This document shows positions 17,489 through 25,686 of a stretch of 31,955 nt of DNA, in pieces (the first letter of the stretch is position 1; every line of letters begins with the position of its first letter). The stretch lies in NCBI GenBank assembly GCA_900766555.1, contig CAAFVR010000018.1, positions 1 through 31,955 of the forward strand, in the 5' to 3' direction. A program made the translations under genes and the position numbers. The stretch is from Helicobacteraceae bacterium (GTDB lineage: Bacteria > Campylobacterota > Campylobacteria > Campylobacterales > Helicobacteraceae). The notes beneath the pieces were generated by a model. The model was not told the origin of the DNA, made no database searches, and was given only the letters and a program-made list of their open reading frames with translations.

Positions 17489-19009
17489 ATGAAAAGAGGA
17501 TTATTAATTGCGGCTGCGCTTTTGCCATTTTTGGGTAGCGTAAGTTTCGCTGAAGAGGGCGATGAGGCTAAAGATGCCGCTGCGGAGCAAAAAAGCCCAC
17601 TTGAGATTTCAGGAAGTATTGATACATATTATAAACATGGCTTTAATGATCATGGTTTTGATTTTGACAGAGGTTATTATCCTACTGGATCTTATGCGAC
17701 TATAGGTATTAATGTTGATTCTGTATATAAAGTATTTGATTCGGAAGAAGAAGGCAAGCTTAATATTAATGCGGGAGCTGGCGTAGCTAGCGCACTATAT
17801 GATAGCTCTAAAGAATGGGGTCAAGTAGTTGTATCTCGCGATGCTAAGGGTAAGAAAAATGTTGAATTCCAATTCTATGACAATACAAAAAGGACATTTG
17901 GCGGAGTTGGCGCTTTTGAATATAACAATCTAGGTTATGATGCATCATTTGGTAGCTGGAGTAATGTTGGACGTAAATTTGTGATATATGAAGCAAATTT
18001 AGACTATACGCATAAGATTGATGATATCGAGGCAAATGTACGCGTTGGTCGCTTTGCATCTAAATCAGGATATCTTGATAGCTATATCGAGGGGGCTGAT
18101 GCATCAGTAGATCTTGGTGATTCTGGCAAAATTTATTTTATAGCGGGTTTTAGACGCGCATATTATGGTAATGATTCTGTATATAGCTTTGCTGCACTAA
18201 ATCCAGCTCATAAATATAATATAGGAAGATATGGCATAGATTACAGCATCAAGCTTGATGAAACAATAACAATTAAGCCATCTCTTTATATTACGCCGGG
18301 ATATAGAGGAGAAAAAGGCAAAAGTTCTACAAGTTTAATTACACAAGTTCTTGATGTTAGATATAGTAATGAAATATCAGAGGGTGTAACTTTTAATCTA
18401 AATGGCCTTGTAATGGCTTTGGCAAATCAAGTGCCAACAGTAACTAAAGAAAAATCTACCGATGGCAAAGAAAAAACAGTAGTTACAGCTCGCGGAGGTA
18501 ATAAATTATCAGTTCAAGCTTCTATAAAACTTAAAGAAGATGACTATACAGTTACTTTTGGAGCTAGAGGATATAAAAATTTTGGCGTTACAAGAACTAG
18601 CTCTGACGATAATCCATATAACTTTGACGGAACAAGTGATGAGTCATTTTATACAAGCGATGGCACTTATTTCCACAGAAAAGATGCTATAGGCGCGCAA
18701 GTATATGCTACTTATACACAGGGTAATTTCACTTATGATATCAGAGGTTTTGTAGCTACACAATCTCGCAAAATTGGCGAAGCTACAAATGCAAATGCCT
18801 ATGTCCAAGGCGGCAGCAAATCAGGTATAAGAAATAGAATATCTTATAAAATAGATAAAGTAAGTCTATTCCTTACTCACTTTTTGAAAAATCAAACAAC
18901 CCTAAAAGGTAATAAATTCGAAGGTGCTGGTAAAGAAATCGATAAATTATCAAAAGATCTAAGCCAAGATAGAAGCTACATCGATCTAGGTGTAACTTAT
19001 AGCTTCTAA
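17489..19009 (+). CDS. Outer-membrane beta-barrel protein, Helicobacter Hof/porin-like
   Basis: Probably a surface porin. The 506-residue precursor has a Sec signal peptide (MKRGLLIAAALLPFLGSVSFA, residues 1-21) followed by an acidic, Ala-rich linker. Alternating strands rich in Tyr, Gly and Asp follow, such as LEISGSIDTYYKHGF and NEISEGVTFNLNGLVM, and the chain ends in YIDLGVTYSF. A C-terminal Phe preceded by alternating hydrophobics is the outer-membrane assembly signal. The pattern suits the Helicobacter outer membrane family (Hof) or OprD-like porins better than Campylobacter PorA; this is family resemblance only. AAGG at 17477-17480 supports the ATG at 17489 over an upstream TTG at 17483. 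It is a single-gene unit with its own promoter and terminator. Substrate and adhesion role cannot be told. Confidence 0.8.
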   Translation: MKRGLLIAAALLPFLGSVSFAEEGDEAKDAAAEQKSPLEISGSIDTYYKHGFNDHGFDFDRGYYPTGSYATIGINVDSVYKVFDSEEEGKLNINAGAGVASALYDSSKEWGQVVVSRDAKGKKNVEFQFYDNTKRTFGGVGAFEYNNLGYDASFGSWSNVGRKFVIYEANLDYTHKIDDIEANVRVGRFASKSGYLDSYIEGADASVDLGDSGKIYFIAGFRRAYYGNDSVYSFAALNPAHKYNIGRYGIDYSIKLDETITIKPSLYITPGYRGEKGKSSTSLITQVLDVRYSNEISEGVTFNLNGLVMALANQVPTVTKEKSTDGKEKTVVTARGGNKLSVQASIKLKEDDYTVTFGARGYKNFGVTRTSSDDNPYNFDGTSDESFYTSDGTYFHRKDAIGAQVYATYTQGNFTYDIRGFVATQSRKIGEATNANAYVQGGSKSGIRNRISYKIDKVSLFLTHFLKNQTTLKGNKFEGAGKEIDKLSKDLSQDRSYIDLGVTYSF

Positions 19010-19061
19010 TAGCTAATATCTGATAATCTCCCTCTTAAGCTTTCTTGCTTTGAAATTCAGG

Positions 19062-19084
19062 AGAGAGCAGGAGGGCTCTCTTTT
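19062..19084 (+). terminator. Intrinsic terminator after the outer-membrane protein gene
   Basis: AGAGAGC (19062-19068) and GCTCTCT (19075-19081) form a perfect 7-bp, GC-containing stem with the 6-base loop AGGAGG, followed by TTT (a four-T run counting the last stem base). It lies about 50 bases after the stop of the porin-like gene. It is the most convincing Rho-independent terminator in the window. Confidence 0.75.
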
Positions 19085-20019
19085 AGGCTAACTTACTACT
19101 TATTTCCTAAGGACTAGCACGTATTTATTTTTAATGAGGCTAGAAGAGTGGAAGCGTATATTCTTTAGGTGAATTTATCGCTTGATATCTCTAGACCTAG
19201 GCATAATTTTAAGCCACTTTTTATTTGAGTTCCAAGACCGTTTTTAAAACCACCTCTGTGATATCAAACTCGCCTTTTCTCTTGCATCGTTTTTTATCTT
19301 TTCACCCATCACCCCTATATCTTGGGCAGAGCCATTTTTGTGGCATTGCTTTGCACTTGTCCTCGACTTTTTGTGCTTTAGATGTAATTTTTGTGGGCCT
19401 CCGCTTACCTCTACCTTAACTTTGTGATGCTTGATTTTATGCTCTCGTCCTTTTGACACACTGCTTTCTTTTATTTATATTTGACTGATCTTAAATAAGC
19501 GATATTCAATATGATGATCTAGTAATGAGTCTTGAAAGATATTGTTATTAGCACCTCGTCTTATCTCACAAAAGAGCTATCTAGAAAATCATTTGCCCAG
19601 CCATTCGCCCAATTATTCATTTGGTAGCCAATAATTCGTAGAATCAGTCAATTTATTAGAGCGTCACTTACCCTTTAGTTTCTTAGTTTTTTAACCCAAG
19701 CCTCCAGATCCGATCTGAGGCGTAGCATCCGAATCTTTGCAATCTACACTGCGGCGCGCCACGTTCTCGCAAATAATAGCTAGCAAGCGAGCGCAGAGGA
19801 CAGGTAAAATAGAGTAATTTTTCTGATGCCTTGTGTTAGCAATTGCATTAAAATGCGTAAATAAAATGAGATAGAACAAAACTATAGAGAGCGCATTAAT
19901 CGCCCAGATTATAAAAGTTGAATGTTTGGTAGAAGCGAGCTTTAGATCAAAACAAGAAAAGCGGAATTCATAGAGTTTGAAAGGAAAAATGGACTAAAGG
20001 CGAAGGGGGAGTTATAAAA
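19085..20019. other. Gene-poor region between the porin-like gene and fabH
   Basis: About 935 bases hold no frame with family resemblance, a good start and a ribosome binding site. Besides the possible decayed sequence at 19221-19680, it contains a hairpin-forming sequence at 19700-19721 (GCCT/AGGC flanking CAGATC-C-GATCTG, with one bulged base). A 62-codon minus-strand frame at 19691-19879 has no recognisable features. No tRNA, rRNA, repeat array or clear terminator for fabH is visible. Confidence 0.6.
19221..19680 (-). pseudogene. Possible decayed coding sequence
   Basis: No intact gene fits here, but minus-strand pieces in different frames read like protein and join end to end. They are: a fragment with NNWANGWANDFLDSSF (around 19560-19620); a frame with FQDSLLDHHIEYRLFKISQI (around 19480-19530); KHHKVKVEVSGGPQK (around 19400-19440); ITSKAQKVEDKCKAMPQKW (around 19335-19395); and EFDITEVVLKTVLELK ending in TAA at 19221-19223. 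Single-base frame changes between pieces suggest frameshift decay. I cannot name the ancestral family. The alternative is chance open frames in AT-rich DNA. A translated search joining the frames would decide. Confidence 0.35.
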
Positions 20020-20970
20020 TCAATTACCATCAAAATGTAGTAATGCTGAACCCCAGGTGAGGCCGCCGCCGAAGGCATCAAGCAGCATGAGATGGCCTTT
20101 TTTGAGTTTGCCAGTTTCGTAGATTTCATTTATTGCCATTGGTATTGAGGCGGCGCTTGTGTTGCCATATTTTTGTACTGTTATGACACTTTGGCTTGGT
20201 GTGAAATCAAGCTGTTTTTCTACCGCTTTTATGATGCGTAAATTTGCTTGATGCGGGATAAAGAAATCTATGTCGCTTGGGTTTTTGTCATTTGCTTTTA
20301 GCATATGTGCTACATCTGAAATTAGCGTGCGCACCGCGATTTTAAAGATTTCATTGCCTCGCATTTGTAATAATTTTGTGTCATTTGGCGTATGTAAAAG
20401 TTCGCTGCCATCGCCGCTTGAGATATGCACATCTAGTATGCTTAGTTCTTTCGTATCTGTTGTTCCAATTATTGCTGCGCCTGCGCCATCGCCAAAGAGT
20501 ATGCAAGTTGAGCGATCGCTAAAGTCAAGGATGGAGCTAATTTTTTCAGCACCAATTATTAGTATATTTTTGTATGTGCCAGATCTGATAAAGGCACTCG
20601 CGATGTCCAAAAGATAGATAAAACCCGTGCAAGCTGCGCTTATGTCAAATGAGGGTACATTATTTAAGCCCAATTTTTGGGCTATTATCGTGGCAGTTGA
20701 TGGCATGCCGTGAAAATCTGGGCTGAGCGTGGCTGTGATGACTAGGTCTATATCTTTTGGAGAGATATTTGCGCGCGAAATGGCTGTTTTGGCGGCCTCT
20801 ACTCCTAGGTCGCTTGAGCGCTCATTTTTATCTGCGAAATAGCGCGTTTTGATGCCTGTGCGATCTATTATCCATTCATTTGTGGTGTCTAAGATTTTTT
20901 CAAAATAGAAGTTATCGATGCAATTTTTGGGCACGTAGGCGGCTATTGATTTGAGGCTTGGGTTAAACAA
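20020..20970 (-). CDS. fabH: 3-oxoacyl-[ACP] synthase III
   Basis: Condenses acetyl-CoA (or another primer) with malonyl-ACP to start fatty-acid synthesis. The 316-residue product has the KAS III triad: C114 in SAACTGF, H240 in IPHQANLR and N270 in YGNTSAAS. It also has TNEWIIDRTGIKTR near the N-terminus and the C-terminal GGGLTWGSALL. The TTG start at 20968-20970 is chosen because MFNPSLKSIAAYVP aligns with the usual N-terminus. It is last in the ndk-yceD-rpmF-plsX-fabH order, 28 bases after plsX, fitting shared control of lipid initiation and ribosome supply. Confidence 0.96.
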   Translation of the reverse strand: MFNPSLKSIAAYVPKNCIDNFYFEKILDTTNEWIIDRTGIKTRYFADKNERSSDLGVEAAKTAISRANISPKDIDLVITATLSPDFHGMPSTATIIAQKLGLNNVPSFDISAACTGFIYLLDIASAFIRSGTYKNILIIGAEKISSILDFSDRSTCILFGDGAGAAIIGTTDTKELSILDVHISSGDGSELLHTPNDTKLLQMRGNEIFKIAVRTLISDVAHMLKANDKNPSDIDFFIPHQANLRIIKAVEKQLDFTPSQSVITVQKYGNTSAASIPMAINEIYETGKLKKGHLMLLDAFGGGLTWGSALLHFDGN

Positions 20971-20998
20971 GAGTGAGCCTTTGTTTTAATTGTAACAT

Positions 20999-21976
20999 TT
21001 AAGCAAATGTTTGTGACATTTTGCTAAGTATATCTATCTCAACTAAGCGCACGGCTTGATTTATCGCGGAAGTTATGGCTCTAGCGTTACTTTTACCATG
21101 ACTTATTATGACATTGCCTTTGATGCCCAAAAGTGGTGCGCCGCCGTATTCTGCGTAGTCCACTTGTTTTTTGAGCTGCAAAAATGCGGGTTTTAGAAAT
21201 AGCGCGCCAAGTTTTGTAAAAATAGTCTTTTTCACTTCGGATCTAAGGATCGTAAAAATGGCATTGGCCACGCCCTCAGCGGCTTTTAGTGCGATATTTC
21301 CGGTGTAGCCATCGCAAACTATCACATCCACAGAACCATTAAAGATATCGCTACCTTCGACATTTCCTATAAAAAATGGCTCATCTTTTAGGAGTTTGAA
21401 AACTTCTTTTGTTAGCTCATTGCCTTTTGAGTCTTCTTCGCCATTTGCTAGCAGGCCTACGCGCGGATTTGCATAGCCTAGAAAATGTTTGCAATATACA
21501 AAGCCCATTTTTGCGAAATCTACTAAAAATTCACTTTTGCAATCTGTATTTGCGCCGGCATCTAAAATTAGACTTGGTTTTAGATTTACCGTTGGCATCA
21601 TTGTGCAGATAGCTGGACGTGAGATATTTTGGATCCGACCTAGCATTAGCGTGGCGAGGCTCATTGTTGCGCCGCTATGACCAGCTGATATTAGCGCATG
21701 AGCTTTTTGTTCTTTTAGCATTTGCATGCCCTGATAGATCGAAGAATCCTTGCGTTTTATCGCATTTGCAGCACTTTCATCCATTTTGATGAAATCATCT
21801 GCGTGCATTATCTCTATATTTTTAGTATCTTTGCCTTGCAATTTTTGTTTTAATAGCTTTGTGTCGCCTACTAAAATTATTGAGAAATCATTGCGTTCTT
21901 TTAATGCATCATAAGCGCCTGCAATGATCGGATCTACGCCATGATCAGCGCCCATGGCATCAAGGATAATTTTCAT
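20999..21976 (-). CDS. plsX: Phosphate acyltransferase PlsX
   Basis: Makes acyl-phosphate from acyl-ACP, which PlsY uses to acylate glycerol 3-phosphate at the start of phospholipid synthesis. It is peripheral to the inner membrane. The 325-residue product begins MKIILDAMGADHGVDPII, the family N-terminal motif. It also contains SAGHSGATMSLATLMLGRI, RPAICTMMP, GNVEGSDIFNG and VCDGYTGNIALKAAEG, all typical. The ATG is 7 bases after the rpmF stop, so the two are probably co-translated. Length is normal. Confidence 0.97.
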   Translation of the reverse strand: MKIILDAMGADHGVDPIIAGAYDALKERNDFSIILVGDTKLLKQKLQGKDTKNIEIMHADDFIKMDESAANAIKRKDSSIYQGMQMLKEQKAHALISAGHSGATMSLATLMLGRIQNISRPAICTMMPTVNLKPSLILDAGANTDCKSEFLVDFAKMGFVYCKHFLGYANPRVGLLANGEEDSKGNELTKEVFKLLKDEPFFIGNVEGSDIFNGSVDVIVCDGYTGNIALKAAEGVANAIFTILRSEVKKTIFTKLGALFLKPAFLQLKKQVDYAEYGGAPLLGIKGNVIISHGKSNARAITSAINQAVRLVEIDILSKMSQTFA

Positions 21977-21983
21977 CTAGCTT

Positions 21984-22136
21984 CTAGCTTTTATAAGTCT
22001 TTGTAAATTTGTTTTGAAAATGAGGCATTTTCCAGCTGCCATCTTTATCTTTTACTGGGAGTTTTAATGTGATTTTATAATGAGTGCGGCGCTTTGCTGC
22101 GCGTGTTTTGCTCACTCGTCTTTTTGGAACTGCCAT
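21984..22136 (-). CDS. rpmF: 50S ribosomal protein L32
   Basis: A 50-residue basic protein read from the minus strand: it begins MAVPKRRVSKTRAAKRRTHY, continues through KLPVKDKDGSWKMPHF, and ends TKTYKS. The start MAVPKRRxSKxR is the L32 signature. This lineage lacks the zinc-binding cysteines seen in some L32 forms. AAGGA lies within the 3' end of yceD, and the ATG begins one base after the yceD stop, indicating tight coupling. The yceD-rpmF-plsX order is widely conserved in bacteria. Confidence 0.95.
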   Translation of the reverse strand: MAVPKRRVSKTRAAKRRTHYKITLKLPVKDKDGSWKMPHFQNKFTKTYKS

Positions 22137-22137
22137 G

Positions 22138-22521
22138 TTAATCCTTTATGTGATAATCAGATTTGATTAGTTCAATTTCGCCATTAAAAATATCATCAAG
22201 ATCGATATAATCGTTAAAAGATTCGATGATATCAAAGTCTAAATCTACAGCATGCGCATGCAGATTTGTATTTGTATTTTTGCCTTGGCTTGACACATCA
22301 CAGATCCCATCTGAAATGTGCAAAACCAAATCCTGATCAATAGCTTTTATAAAAGGTTCTCCGGATCTATCGCAAATTAGCTCAATTTCGCCGGATATTT
22401 TGCCACTTAGCTTTATAATTTTAGCATTTTTTCGCTCTAACTCGCAATTGAAAGCCAAGCCATCTTGTTGCAATGCAAAATGCTTTGGCGTGGCTGTAAT
22501 TTTTCTAAAAGCTACTTTCAT
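22138..22521 (-). CDS. YceD family (DUF177) protein
   Basis: A 127-residue acidic protein upstream of rpmF, the conserved position for YceD/DUF177 proteins, which are linked to 23S rRNA accumulation in plants and bacteria. The core reads GKISGEIELICDRSGEPF at about 40-57. Many homologues have CxRC there; here only the first cysteine (C50) remains, the second position being Ser. A C-terminal acidic patch (YIDLDDIFNGEIELIKSDYH) is also typical. The molecular function is not firmly established for the family. The ATG is 29 bases after ndk. Confidence 0.8.
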   Translation of the reverse strand: MKVAFRKITATPKHFALQQDGLAFNCELERKNAKIIKLSGKISGEIELICDRSGEPFIKAIDQDLVLHISDGICDVSSQGKNTNTNLHAHAVDLDFDIIESFNDYIDLDDIFNGEIELIKSDYHIKD

Positions 22522-22550
22522 TTATTTATTCTATTTTTTATTTTATTAAT

Positions 22551-22964
22551 TTAATGCAAGTCTCGTTTTGCAAAAAAGAAGGCTATTTCATTTTTGGCAT
22601 TCTCAAGACTATCGCTTCCATGCACGGCATTAGCTTCTATGCTATCGCCAAATTCGGCTCTTATTGTGCCTGCTTTTGCATTTTTGGGATCTGTGGCGCC
22701 CATTATTTCGCGATTTTTCAAAACGGCATCTTGACCTTCTAGTACGATGGCTAGTATTTCGCCGCTAGTCATAAATGCTACTAAATCGCCAAAAAATGGC
22801 CGATCTTTATGGATAGCATAGAATTTCTCTGCCTCTTCTTTTGTAAGCTTTAGCTTTTTTATAGCTGATATTTTTAAATTATTTTCTTCAAACTTTGAAA
22901 TTATCTTCCCAATTACATTTTTTGATACTGCATTTGGCTTGATTAATGAGAGAGTTTGCTCCAT
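22551..22964 (-). CDS. ndk: Nucleoside diphosphate kinase
   Basis: Balances NTP and dNTP pools by phosphate transfer through a phosphohistidine. The 137-residue product begins MEQTLSLIKPNAV and carries the active-site NAVHGSDS with H115, plus KDRPFFGDLVAFMTSG and MGATDPKNAKAGTIRAEF. A longer frame would begin inside the tRNA gene; AAGGG before the ATG at 22962-22964 gives the normal length. The tRNA-Arg 3' end lies only 15 bases upstream. Confidence 0.97.
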   Translation of the reverse strand: MEQTLSLIKPNAVSKNVIGKIISKFEENNLKISAIKKLKLTKEEAEKFYAIHKDRPFFGDLVAFMTSGEILAIVLEGQDAVLKNREIMGATDPKNAKAGTIRAEFGDSIEANAVHGSDSLENAKNEIAFFFAKRDLH

Positions 22965-22979
22965 AAAATCCCTTATAAA

Positions 22980-23056
22980 TGGTGTCCCAGGCGGGATTCG
23001 AACCCACGACCTCACGATTAGGAATCGTGCGCTCTATCCAGCTGAGCTACTAGGAC
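22980..23056 (-). tRNA. tRNA-Arg (anticodon CCU)
   Basis: Read on the minus strand, acceptor GTCCTAG pairs with CTGGGAC (one T-G wobble). The D arm contains AGCTCAGCTGGATAGAGC. The anticodon stem CACGA/TCGTG encloses TTCCTAA, placing CCT at positions 34-36. The T arm has GGGTTCGAATCCC, and A73 is followed by encoded CCA. It decodes AGG. It sits between hup and ndk, two bases after a hairpin, and is probably co-transcribed with them. Confidence 0.96.
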
Positions 23057-23058
23057 GA

Positions 23059-23072
23059 CCTCCAAATGGAGG
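23059..23072 (-). other. Small hairpin between hup and tRNA-Arg
   Basis: CCTCC-ATTT-GGAGG on the minus strand begins immediately after the hup stop and ends two bases before the tRNA 5' end. There is no T-run after it, so it is not a normal intrinsic terminator. It could protect the hup mRNA 3' end after RNase P cleavage of the tRNA, or weaken read-through. The function is inferred from position. Confidence 0.5.
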
Positions 23073-23363
23073 CTATTTCACTTTTATTTTAGCTACTAGA
23101 TCTTTTAGACCTTTGCCCGCTTTAAATTTTGGTGTGTATTTATCATTAGTTTTATATTTCACACCAGATCCAGGAGATACACCCTCTTTGCCCTTTTGGA
23201 TAACAGTTTCAAATTTACCAAATCCTACGAGCTCGATTGTTTCCTTTTTTGCAAGCGCTTTTTGGACTGCCTCTACAAACGCATTTACTGCATGTTCAGC
23301 ATCCTTTTTTGCAGGGAAATCGCCAACCTCTTTGACTAGATCTACAAACTCTGATTTATTCAT
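23073..23363 (-). CDS. hup: HU-family DNA-binding protein
   Basis: Histone-like nucleoid protein that bends DNA as a dimer. The 96-residue product starts MNKSEFVDLVKEVG and shows the HU/IHF core: AVNAFVEAVQKALAKKETIELVGFGKFE, then the flexible arm region and KFKAGKGLKDLVAKIKVK. AAAGGA precedes the ATG at 23361-23363, which gives normal HU length; the longer in-frame extension is non-homologous. The gene is divergent from pgk across a 157-base AT-rich gap. Confidence 0.94.
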   Translation of the reverse strand: MNKSEFVDLVKEVGDFPAKKDAEHAVNAFVEAVQKALAKKETIELVGFGKFETVIQKGKEGVSPGSGVKYKTNDKYTPKFKAGKGLKDLVAKIKVK

Positions 23364-23407
23364 GAAAATCCTTTCTTTAAGTTTGATGCATTTGCAAAAA
23401 ACGGCGT

Positions 23408-23413
23408 ATTTTA
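23408..23413 (-). promoter_or_regulatory. Candidate -10 box for hup
   Basis: On the minus strand the word GTGTAAAAT sits 45 bases upstream of the hup ATG, with TAAAAT at 23408-23413 as the probable -10 box. A very AT-rich stretch precedes it. The rest of the hup-pgk gap holds direct copies of AAAATGCAAA (around 23474-23495) near the pgk start, whose own promoter I cannot place with confidence. Confidence 0.4.
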
Positions 23414-23520
23414 CACTATTTTTTAATATATATAACAACGAAATATAACAAATGGGCCTATTTTTATGCGTTTAAAATGCAAATAAAATGCAAAATGGTA
23501 TTATTTGCGAAAGGAAAATC

Positions 23521-24720
23521 GTGAAAACACTAAAAGATCTAGATCTAAATAATAAATCGGTTTTAATGCGCGTAGATTTCAACGTGCCCATACATAAAGA
23601 TGGCAAAAATAAAGGCCAAATCGCAGATGATTTGCGCATCAGATCCGCATTGAAAAGCATAAATTATGTGCTCGAAAATGGCGCAAAAAGTCTAGTTTTG
23701 GTAAGTCATTTTGGCCGCCCAAAAGGAGCGGATCTATCCTATAGCCTAAAAAATATTAAAAATAACATTGAAGAACTACTAAATAAACCAATAATTTTTG
23801 CATCAAGCATTAAAGATGCGCGCGAAATATTAGAATCGCAAAATAAACCAATAATTTTGCTTGAAAATATCCGCTTTAACGAGGGCGAAACAAAAAATGA
23901 CAAAGAGCTTAGTAAAAATCTAGCCAGCCTATGTGATGTTTATATAAATGATGCTTTTGGCGCTAGTCATCGCGCGCATGCGAGCATTTCAGGCATATGT
24001 GAATTTGTGAACGAAAAAGCGGCAGGATTTTTATTAGAAAATGAAATTAAATCATTTCAAAAAGTGCTTTCAAATCCCGAACGTCCGCTACTTTTAATAA
24101 TTGGCGGATCTAAAGTTTCAACTAAACTTGAATTGCTTAAAAATGTCTTAAATTTCGTGGATGAAATAATTATTGGCGGCGCTATGAGTAATACATTTCT
24201 AAAAGCAAAGGGCTTTGATATGAAAAGTTCATTAGTGGAGCTCGAATTATTAGATGAAGCCAAAGCGATTATGCAAGATGCCAAAAATCGCGACATAGAA
24301 TTGCATTTGCCAGTTGATTTAGTCGTATCAAGTGATTTTAAAACGCCAACAAATGTAGCAAATCTAAGCGTTAGTTCCCTTAGAGATGGAGATATCGCGC
24401 TTGACATCGGATCTAGCAGTATTAATAATTTTAAAGATGTGATAAATCGCGCAAAAAGCATAATTTGGAATGGTCCAGTTGGTATGTTTGAAGTGAGGGC
24501 TTTTGCAAATGGGAGCTTTGAAATCGCACGCGCTTTGGCAAATTCGCGAGCCTTTAGTCTAGTTGGCGGTGGCGATAGCGCATCGGCTATAAAGGCCGCA
24601 TCGGCTGCTTTTAGCGAAAATTTAGAAAAACAAATTGATTTTATCTCAACTGGCGGCGGAGCAGGATTAGAAATGCTCGAGGGTAAAATCTTGCCGGCTA
24701 TTAGCGCATTAGAAAGCTAG
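23521..24720 (+). CDS. pgk: Phosphoglycerate kinase
   Basis: Reversibly transfers phosphate from 1,3-bisphosphoglycerate to ADP; in Helicobacter-like metabolism it probably serves gluconeogenesis as well. The product is 399 residues with VLMRVDFNVP near the N-terminus, SHFGRPKG, ENIRFNEGE, NDAFGASHRAHAS, LLIIGGSKVSTKLE, WNGPVGMFE and the C-terminal FISTGGGAGLEMLEGK. A GTG start at 23521 with AAAGGA at 23510-23515 is preferred to an ATG at 23488, which lies before the ribosome binding site and adds non-homologous residues. It is first gene of a compact plus-strand cluster. Confidence 0.96.
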   Translation: MKTLKDLDLNNKSVLMRVDFNVPIHKDGKNKGQIADDLRIRSALKSINYVLENGAKSLVLVSHFGRPKGADLSYSLKNIKNNIEELLNKPIIFASSIKDAREILESQNKPIILLENIRFNEGETKNDKELSKNLASLCDVYINDAFGASHRAHASISGICEFVNEKAAGFLLENEIKSFQKVLSNPERPLLLIIGGSKVSTKLELLKNVLNFVDEIIIGGAMSNTFLKAKGFDMKSSLVELELLDEAKAIMQDAKNRDIELHLPVDLVVSSDFKTPTNVANLSVSSLRDGDIALDIGSSSINNFKDVINRAKSIIWNGPVGMFEVRAFANGSFEIARALANSRAFSLVGGGDSASAIKAASAAFSENLEKQIDFISTGGGAGLEMLEGKILPAISALES

Positions 24721-24726
24721 TTAATA

Positions 24727-25686
24727 ATGATGCACTTTTTTTTACGCAATGGAAATAAGATTTTGCGTAAAACATTTGAAAATATCGAGTCCATCAATGT
24801 GGATCTAAGCGCGATATTATGGATTGATTTGCTGCATCCAAGCGCAGATGAAGTGGCCTATATCGCTAAGATATTTGAGCTTGAAATACCCACGCTAGAG
24901 GAGAGGGAAGAAATCGAGGAATCAGCGCGTTATTGGGAAGATGACAGCTCAATTACGATAAATTCGTACTTTTTGATACATTCGCCAAATGAACCCGTAC
25001 ATAATGAAACGGTAACTTTCATATTGTTTTCTGGCATTTTATTTAGCATACGTTATGGGAATTTTCGCGTATTTGATGAAATACAACGCCAAGTGCTCTT
25101 AAGTCCAAAGCATTTTGAAGATGGCAGCGATTTGATAAATAAAATCTATGAAGTGCGAGTTGAAAAAGATGCCGATACGCTTGAAGAAATCGCAAGATCT
25201 ACTAAAATTTTGCGCAAAAATGTTTTCGATGGCGATTTGAAAAATCATACGCAAATATTAGGGCGCCTAGCGAATTTGCAAGAAATGAATATGAGCGTGC
25301 GCGATTCGCTTTTTGACAAAAGGCGCGCGATAGCTCAGCTTTTGAAATCCACTAAAATTGAGCCAGATGTCAAAAAAAGCATGACAATTGCGCTAAAAGA
25401 TCTAAATTCGCTAGTTGAATTTACAACTGCAAATATTAATACGTTAGATAACATCCAAAATCTTTTCACAAACCAAATCAATATCGAGCAAAATAAAATA
25501 ATAAAGCTTTTTACCGTGGCTACAGTCGCGATGATGCCGCCCACGCTGATTGGCACGATTTATGGTATGAACTTCAAGCATATGCCAGAACTTGAGTGGA
25601 GCTTTGGCTATCCGTTAATTGTCACAATAATGATTATTTCAATCGCGCTGCCAGTGCTTTATTTTAAGAAAAAGGGCTGGCTCTAA
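24727..25686 (+). CDS. corA: CorA-family divalent cation transporter
   Basis: Homopentameric inner-membrane channel for Mg2+ and sometimes Co2+ or Ni2+. The 319-residue product has the long cytosolic N-terminal domain (about 1-255) with coiled-coil helices. A transmembrane helix ending in the selectivity signature YGMNF (GMN at 280-282) follows, then a second helix and a basic tail (YFKKKGWL). Length is standard. It begins 6 bases after pgk with no strong ribosome binding site, so coupling to pgk is likely. The next gene starts immediately after its stop. Confidence 0.93.
   Translation: MMHFFLRNGNKILRKTFENIESINVDLSAILWIDLLHPSADEVAYIAKIFELEIPTLEEREEIEESARYWEDDSSITINSYFLIHSPNEPVHNETVTFILFSGILFSIRYGNFRVFDEIQRQVLLSPKHFEDGSDLINKIYEVRVEKDADTLEEIARSTKILRKNVFDGDLKNHTQILGRLANLQEMNMSVRDSLFDKRRAIAQLLKSTKIEPDVKKSMTIALKDLNSLVEFTTANINTLDNIQNLFTNQINIEQNKIIKLFTVATVAMMPPTLIGTIYGMNFKHMPELEWSFGYPLIVTIMIISIALPVLYFKKKGWL

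Noticed and set aside
19691..19879. 62-codon minus-strand frame in the porin-fabH gap
   Set aside because: No start signal or family features; may be part of the decayed region but cannot be supported as a gene.
19010..20019. CRISPR array, insertion sequence or prophage in the largest gap
   Set aside because: No regularly spaced repeats, terminal inverted repeats with a transposase, or phage-like gene set could be seen.
22965..23015. N-terminal extension of Ndk
   Set aside because: It is encoded by tRNA-Arg sequence; the MEQTLSLIKP start is canonical.
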